A DNA stretch of 10,270 nt from Nitrososphaerales archaeon (GTDB taxonomy: Archaea > Thermoproteota > Nitrososphaeria > Nitrososphaerales > Nitrososphaeraceae). Position 1 is the stretch's first letter, and each line of letters opens with the position of its first letter. The DNA lies in contig JARBAV010000111.1 of the NCBI GenBank assembly GCA_029237515.1, positions 1-10,270 of the forward strand, in the 5' to 3' direction. Positions 6,674 through 10,270 of the stretch are shown here, piece after piece. The translations under genes were made by a program, and so were the position numbers. The notes under the pieces were generated by a model. That model made no database searches, had not been told where the DNA came from, and saw only the letters and a program-made list of their open reading frames with translations.

Positions 6674-8044
6674 TTAGGCATCTGCGGCACATCTAAAACC
6701 TGAAAAGAGTATTCGTTCATTTGGCCTGAAATAGTTTCTGTAGCTGTTTCTGATTTGCAAACTTGGTGTAGCAAAGGATCCGCCTCTAAGAACCTTTTGG
6801 TTTATGCACCACTTATCGGTATACTCTGAAAATTTCGACCTAAATCGCGGATATAAACTGTACTCTGAAGAAGTCCATTCCCACACATCTCCTATCATTT
6901 GAAAACATCCAAAATAGCTTCCCCCTTGTTCGTACGTTCCGATACGTGTAGGAGCCCAAATGTTAGATTCAAGTACATTTGCGTACTTATGAACGTCCAT
7001 ATCCTCTCCCCAAGGATATAAGAATTTTCGTTGTAACTTCTCATTCCAACTGGCGGCTTTCTCCCACTCTGCTTCCGCAGGAAGTCGTTTTCCTGCCCAT
7101 CTAGCATATGCGCTTGCCTCGTAAAAGCTTACATTCACAACTGGTTCCTTAGGATCTATCTTAGTTTTGCCTCTAAAGTCCTTCTTCATCCAACATCTCT
7201 CTCCTTTTTCATAGTTCCAAAAGAGAGGAGCTTCCCATTGTTGCTCTCTAACCAAATCCCATCCGTCAGCCAACCAGAGATTGAAATCTTCATACCCTCC
7301 GTGGTCTACAAATTGCAGAAAATCACCGTTGGTAACTGGGTATATGTCAATTAGGTAATTTTCGAGGTAGACTTTATGTTCTGGAAGTTCATTATCATAA
7401 CAGAACTGGTCACCAGGATAACCAAGCTTGTAAATTCCGCCAGGGATCTCCACCATTGAAGGATGTAATTTGTGTACATTAGCACTTTCTTTAGGAAGGT
7501 CTGTCTGTGGCGCTTCGACTGGTTGCATAATCGAAGGTTGAAAATTATCATCCGGATCGATGAATCGATTGAAGTAATATTGTAGATCGTAAATCAGTAG
7601 CTCCTGGTGCTGCATTTCATGTTGATTGGCCAGTTTTATATCATAGTAAGCATCATCACTATAATTGATATTCCCGTTTTTTAAGAATCTTACAACTTCC
7701 TTGTCTATAAGCGATCTATATTGCAAGGTTTGTCTGATTGTGGGTCTTGGAAATTTTCCTCTCTCAGGTTTGCTTAAAATAAAATCGTACTTTTGATAGT
7801 AGGAGTTTAGATAAGCCAAATTAATTTCCTTTGGTAGAGTTATTTTTACTCCATATTTCTCCAAAACTTTTTGGTAAAACCAGCTTACATGAGCCAAGTG
7901 CCAATTCGGTGGGCTACCAAAGTCACTTGCCTGAATCACGGCATCTTCTTGCTTAAGCTGAGAAAATATATTAAGAGTAGTTCGCCTCGTGGACTTGAAC
8001 TCTTTTGTTAGGGACTCTAACGAATCCTGAAGGACCTGCGTCAC
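6674..8044 (-). CDS. egtB: Ergothioneine sulfoxide synthase EgtB (iron-dependent, DinB plus FGE domains)
   Basis: EgtB is a mononuclear non-heme iron enzyme that uses O2 to join hercynine to a thiol (gamma-glutamylcysteine or cysteine), forming the C-S bond and a sulfoxide. The 456-residue protein has the usual order: an N-terminal DinB-like bundle (about 10-165) and a C-terminal formylglycine-generating-enzyme/sulfatase-modifying fold (about 197-454). The three iron-binding His are H52 in WHLAHVSWFY and H142 and H146 in HEMQHQE. The C-terminal part shows MVEIPGG, NVSFYEASAYARWAGKRLP, GDVWEWTSSEY, VLRGGSF and YFRPNERILFSGFRCA, the last being the EgtB signature end. There is no fused methyltransferase as in OvoA. 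GTG 8044 is chosen because a TATA box lies exactly 26 nt upstream and no internal Met precedes the DinB core. Which thiol it uses cannot be decided by eye. No egtC or egtE is visible nearby. Confidence 0.94.
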   Translation of the reverse strand: MTQVLQDSLESLTKEFKSTRRTTLNIFSQLKQEDAVIQASDFGSPPNWHLAHVSWFYQKVLEKYGVKITLPKEINLAYLNSYYQKYDFILSKPERGKFPRPTIRQTLQYRSLIDKEVVRFLKNGNINYSDDAYYDIKLANQHEMQHQELLIYDLQYYFNRFIDPDDNFQPSIMQPVEAPQTDLPKESANVHKLHPSMVEIPGGIYKLGYPGDQFCYDNELPEHKVYLENYLIDIYPVTNGDFLQFVDHGGYEDFNLWLADGWDLVREQQWEAPLFWNYEKGERCWMKKDFRGKTKIDPKEPVVNVSFYEASAYARWAGKRLPAEAEWEKAASWNEKLQRKFLYPWGEDMDVHKYANVLESNIWAPTRIGTYEQGGSYFGCFQMIGDVWEWTSSEYSLYPRFRSKFSEYTDKWCINQKVLRGGSFATPSLQIRNSYRNYFRPNERILFSGFRCAADA

Positions 8045-8065
8045 CTATTAACATAAAGGAATATC

Positions 8066-8075
8066 ATTTATAAAT
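8066..8075 (-). promoter_or_regulatory. TATA box of egtB
   Basis: ATTTATAAAT, a perfect palindrome, centred 26-27 nt upstream of GTG 8044. The spacing predicts a leaderless transcript and fixes the GTG start. A second AT palindrome, ATTATATAAT at 8091-8100, lies farther upstream and could be an alternative or upstream element. Confidence 0.55.
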
Positions 8076-8151
8076 CGATCTCGTCATTGGATTATATAAT
8101 TACTAAACAGTCGGCACCTAATTTAATGCGCGACGAAAATTAACTGGTGCA

Positions 8152-8370
8152 TTAGTAAACTGTCGACCTACCAGCCCACCTGACGATTGTCAAAGTACTT
8201 ATGGCAGAACCAACTATTCCAGCTACCAATGCGCCTGCAGTCCTATGATCTATAACCTCTGGCATAGCTTGGCCAAACCATTCCGCTATATCCGGCAACA
8301 CTAGATATGCCGCGAATCCTATTGAGAAACCCATCACCCAGAACAAGAATATGACAAGACCTCTTGACAT
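8152..8370 (-). CDS. Small two-helix membrane protein (72 aa), unknown function
   Basis: A 72-residue membrane protein. The first hydrophobic helix is about residues 4-26 (GLVIFLFWVMGFSIGFAAYL) and the second about 44-65 (AGALVAGIVGSAISTLTIV). They are joined by a short loop with acidic residues and one His (about 27-43), and the protein ends in a basic, Arg-containing tail. Gly and Ala repeats in both helices suggest close packing or oligomerisation. There is no signal-peptidase site, metal motif or recognisable family. ATG 8370 is supported by a weak TATA-like element at leaderless spacing. The gene is divergent from the TFB region and 107 bp upstream of egtB on the same strand, with egtB having its own promoter. 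Confidence 0.6.
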   Translation of the reverse strand: MSRGLVIFLFWVMGFSIGFAAYLVLPDIAEWFGQAMPEVIDHRTAGALVAGIVGSAISTLTIVRWAGRSTVY

Positions 8371-8391
8371 CTCAATCAGCTCTCCGCGTAT

Positions 8392-8399
8392 TCACTATA
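8392..8399 (-). promoter_or_regulatory. Weak TATA-like element for the 72-residue membrane protein
   Basis: TATAGTGA on the minus strand, centred about 25 nt upstream of ATG 8370. It is a poor match to the consensus, but its spacing agrees with the other promoters in the window. Confidence 0.3.
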
Positions 8400-8564
8400 C
8401 CTATGCGATTCATAGCTAACCCCAATATACCAAGCAGACGGCGATGCACAACGCATTTTGGTCATTTCACAAATAAGCATTAATGTCAAACATTTTCACA
8501 TAGATTGACAAAATATGATTCCTAAGACCAGATTTAGATTAAATATTCGTAGCAGGAATCGTAT

Positions 8565-8573
8565 CTATAAAAG
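8565..8573 (+). promoter_or_regulatory. TATA box upstream of the short ORF and TFB
   Basis: CTATAAAAG, a good archaeal TATA box, centred 27 nt upstream of ATG 8596 and about 269 nt upstream of the TFB start. No comparable AT-rich element is present about 26 nt before the TFB ATG, so this is the likely promoter for both. Confidence 0.5.
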
Positions 8574-8595
8574 TTTTCAATTAAAATAAATACTT

Positions 8596-8841
8596 ATGAC
8601 CATTTCAAATAAATATAATGCCGGCTTCTGCGTTCTGACGATCAAGGTGGTTGGATATGCTCACGTAATTTGGTTCACCAAGAAAATGGTGAAAATTGTT
8701 TTTTCAATAAATTTTAAGCAATCGATAGTTGTAAACCGAGAGTCATTTTGTGCGAAAGACTCAGTCAATTGTACCAATGAATCAGGTGTAGGATGTGCTA
8801 AGTTGAGACGAATTGAACTAGGGGTCGCAAATAGAGTATGA
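8596..8841 (+). CDS. Possible short upstream ORF overlapping the TFB start (81 aa)
   Basis: An 81-codon frame beginning exactly where a leaderless transcript from the 8565-8573 TATA box would begin. It ends in the ATGA overlap (8838-8841) with the TFB start, the arrangement used for coupled translation. The peptide has one moderately hydrophobic stretch (about 10-27) and four Cys residues, but no recognised domain, and its composition is not clearly that of a folded protein. The alternative is that this is simply a long 5' leader of the TFB mRNA with an incidental open frame. An antisense open frame through the same region (8661-9044) is judged a shadow. Confidence 0.3.
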   Translation: MTISNKYNAGFCVLTIKVVGYAHVIWFTKKMVKIVFSINFKQSIVVNRESFCAKDSVNCTNESGVGCAKLRRIELGVANRV

Positions 8842-10007
8842 CGAACGTTGACTATTGTACGACTTGTCCTGAATGCAATTCGCGGTTGATTCACGACCAA
8901 AGTAAAGGCGAGTACATTTGCGAAAGATGCGGGTGTGTTGTCATGGATCAAATTAATGATTATGGCCCAGAGAGTCATTCTAATGATTTCGAAGAAAAAA
9001 GTAGATTGACTAGGGCAAGCGGCCATACAAGCTTTTCCTTGCATGACTATGGGCTAAGAACCGAGATTGGTTTTAGTTCGAAAGACTACAGTGGCAAAAA
9101 CATAGATTATGCAATTGTAGAACAAATGAATACAATGAGAAAATGGCAATCTCGAATAAGGGTTGCCTCTCCAAAAGAACGCAGACTGTCAAACGTTCTG
9201 TACAAGATTAACGAAATATGCTCCTTGCTGTCTCTTCCCAAAACAATTACAGAAACCGCAGCAATGTTTTACCGTCTCTTTGAAAATCGGAGCGAAGCAA
9301 AAGGAAAGTCCGTGATTTGTATTGCGGCTGCTACTATCTATCTTGCATGTAAAAAATGCAATGTGGTCAGGTCTCTTGAGGAGATTGTAAGCCCATTGGG
9401 CTCAGGTGAAAAATCTAAAGCAAATACAAGATTGGCTTCCAAATATTATAGATCTATGGTCATGGAAATGGGAACGTTCACCGAATCCTATATTCAGCCA
9501 AAATACGAGCATCGACATTCCGAGGATCTAGCAGAAAAATCTAGGATTGGTCAATATTATTTCGAGGAGCCGCACAGACATAATAGTAATATTAGTAATA
9601 GTAATAATTTGCCACGAGGCAACTTTGCAGACCAGGCTCTGCTCTCTTCTTCGACCCGAACTCCAACTCTTTCGATTATGCAACATGATACCTATCCAGT
9701 TGCCGCTGCGATAGATCAGTATATCTCTAAACTGGCCAATATGGCAAAGATTGATACTAAGGTTGAGCGACTAGCCATCGACATAGCACACAAAACAAAT
9801 GATCATCTCTTGGCGGACGGTAAATCGCCACATGGACTTGCAGCAGCCTATATTTATCTTGCATCGGTGTTGTTGGGAGTAAGTTTGCTCCAAATGGAGA
9901 TTTCAAGTTTCGCGGGTATCACCGAAGTAACTATACGAAATAGGTGCAAGGACATCTTGTCGTCTTTTAAGATGTCTGTGATAGTGCGGCCATTGCATAA
10001 AGAATAA
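8838..10007 (+). CDS. tfb: Transcription initiation factor TFB (archaeal TFIIB), with inter-repeat insertion
   Basis: TFB bridges the TATA-bound TBP and RNA polymerase. The N-terminal zinc ribbon has CPEC (10-13) and CERC (28-31), with an extra Cys at 7. Next comes the B-reader/linker region, RLTRASGHTSFSLHDYGLRTEIG (56-78), close to the usual TFB sequence. RKWQSRIRVASPKERRL (101-117) leads into the first cyclin fold (about 110-212). The second cyclin fold is about 284-385 and includes the helix-turn-helix region FAGITEVTIRNRCKDI that reads BRE DNA in this family. At 389 residues it is longer than usual (about 300), because some 55-65 extra hydrophilic residues (about 216-280) separate the two folds. 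The ATG is right because the complete ribbon begins a few residues later. Archaea of this group often have several TFBs, and this divergent copy may be a specialised paralogue. Confidence 0.93.
   Translation: MTNVDYCTTCPECNSRLIHDQSKGEYICERCGCVVMDQINDYGPESHSNDFEEKSRLTRASGHTSFSLHDYGLRTEIGFSSKDYSGKNIDYAIVEQMNTMRKWQSRIRVASPKERRLSNVLYKINEICSLLSLPKTITETAAMFYRLFENRSEAKGKSVICIAAATIYLACKKCNVVRSLEEIVSPLGSGEKSKANTRLASKYYRSMVMEMGTFTESYIQPKYEHRHSEDLAEKSRIGQYYFEEPHRHNSNISNSNNLPRGNFADQALLSSSTRTPTLSIMQHDTYPVAAAIDQYISKLANMAKIDTKVERLAIDIAHKTNDHLLADGKSPHGLAAAYIYLASVLLGVSLLQMEISSFAGITEVTIRNRCKDILSSFKMSVIVRPLHKE
9581..9608 (+). repeat. TAA/TAG-rich triplet tract inside the TFB insertion
   Basis: A low-complexity run built from TAATAGTAA-type units that stays in frame and encodes NSNISNSNN (residues 249-257). 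It sits in the middle of the extra segment between the cyclin folds, suggesting the insertion grew partly by slippage. Confidence 0.6.
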
Positions 10008-10022
10008 GACTATGAAATAGTC
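10008..10022. terminator. Hairpin directly after the TFB stop codon
   Basis: GACTAT-GAA-ATAGTC is a 6-bp stem with a 3-nt loop starting at the base after the TAA. There is no T-run following, so a termination or mRNA-stability role is only a suggestion. Confidence 0.25.
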
Positions 10023-10039
10023 GAACTGGGGTGTTCAGT

Positions 10040-10270
10040 AATTTAACCTTGACGAGTCGTGGTAAATCATATGTTCAATGACATACATACTGCATCACCG
10101 AGCTTACCAAATGACTACGTACGAGTTGAAGAACGCTTTGATTCATCGTAGTACACAGATTAAGGCAGCTATAGGATTAAAGATATGCATAATACCAAGG
10201 ATTTATTATATCTAGCTAGTAAAATCCGGCATTCAGACCTATTCAAAATCAGAAGGACCTTCCGTAATAA
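10040..10270. other. Right-edge spacer with a possible micro-ORF
   Basis: No established gene. ATG 10071 to TAG 10149-10151 encodes 26 residues (MFNDIHTASPSLPNDYVRVE, then ERFDSS), with AATTTAA (10040-10046) at leaderless TATA spacing. It is short enough to be chance. A TATA-like TTTATTATATC at 10202-10212 could serve a gene outside the window. Confidence 0.2.

Noticed and set aside
6674..8044. OvoA (ovothiol synthase) or a plain formylglycine-generating enzyme
   Set aside because: The protein has the DinB three-His site, which a plain FGE lacks, and it lacks the fused C-terminal methyltransferase of OvoA. Its neighbour EgtD fits EgtB.
8661..9044. 127-codon minus-strand frame opposite the TFB N-terminus
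   Set aside because: It covers the zinc-ribbon coding region of TFB. The peptide is a shadow of that frame, with no promoter or motif.
1..10270. tRNA or rRNA genes, CRISPR array, insertion sequence or prophage parts
   Set aside because: No cloverleaf, no spaced direct repeats, no transposase or integrase motif and no terminal inverted repeats were seen on either strand.

Overview
The window looks archaeal and most likely comes from a soil-type member of the Nitrososphaeria (Thaumarchaeota, Nitrososphaera/Nitrosocosmicus-like). The reasons are an Alba chromatin protein, a TFIIB-type initiation factor (TFB), TATA boxes about 25-30 nt upstream of start codons (leaderless or nearly leaderless transcripts), TTG and GTG starts, AT-rich DNA and long gene-poor spacers. 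The lineage is an inference; no rRNA or tRNA is present to confirm it.

Layout. Positions 1-1042 are gene-poor: a small CxxC zinc-ribbon-like gene runs off the left edge on the minus strand, and the rest has only short open stretches. At 1043-1339 is a small helical protein of unknown function. At 1489-2406 (minus) is a UbiA-superfamily prenyltransferase that most resembles EboC. Divergent from it are an 82-residue unknown protein and Alba (2832-3134). At 3341-5557 two plus-strand genes lie 12 bp apart: an AlkP/nucleotide-pyrophosphatase-fold protein resembling EboF, and a D-tagatose/D-psicose 3-epimerase-like TIM barrel. Next come egtD (5639-6634, plus) and egtB (6674-8044, minus), which converge tail to tail with 39 bp between stops. 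They encode the two core steps from histidine to the ergothioneine sulfoxide intermediate. A two-helix membrane protein (8152-8370, minus) is divergent from a TFB gene (8838-10007). That TFB gene is preceded by a possible short ORF overlapping it by ATGA, and it carries an unusual insertion between its two cyclin folds. The last 263 bp hold only a small hairpin and a possible micro-ORF.

How the genes may work together. EgtD trimethylates histidine to hercynine, and EgtB joins hercynine to a thiol with iron and O2. No EgtE lyase, EgtC or EgtA is visible, so completion must rely on genes elsewhere. The EboC-like and EboF-like proteins are members of the ebo gene set, which in bacteria and algae is linked to making or moving specialised metabolites. 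Here eboA, eboB, eboD and eboE are not seen, and an epimerase-type TIM barrel sits next to the EboF-like gene. The pairing of partial ebo-type genes with ergothioneine genes in an archaeon is the most noteworthy aspect of the window. Whether they share a pathway is inference: most of the genes have their own promoter-like sequence.
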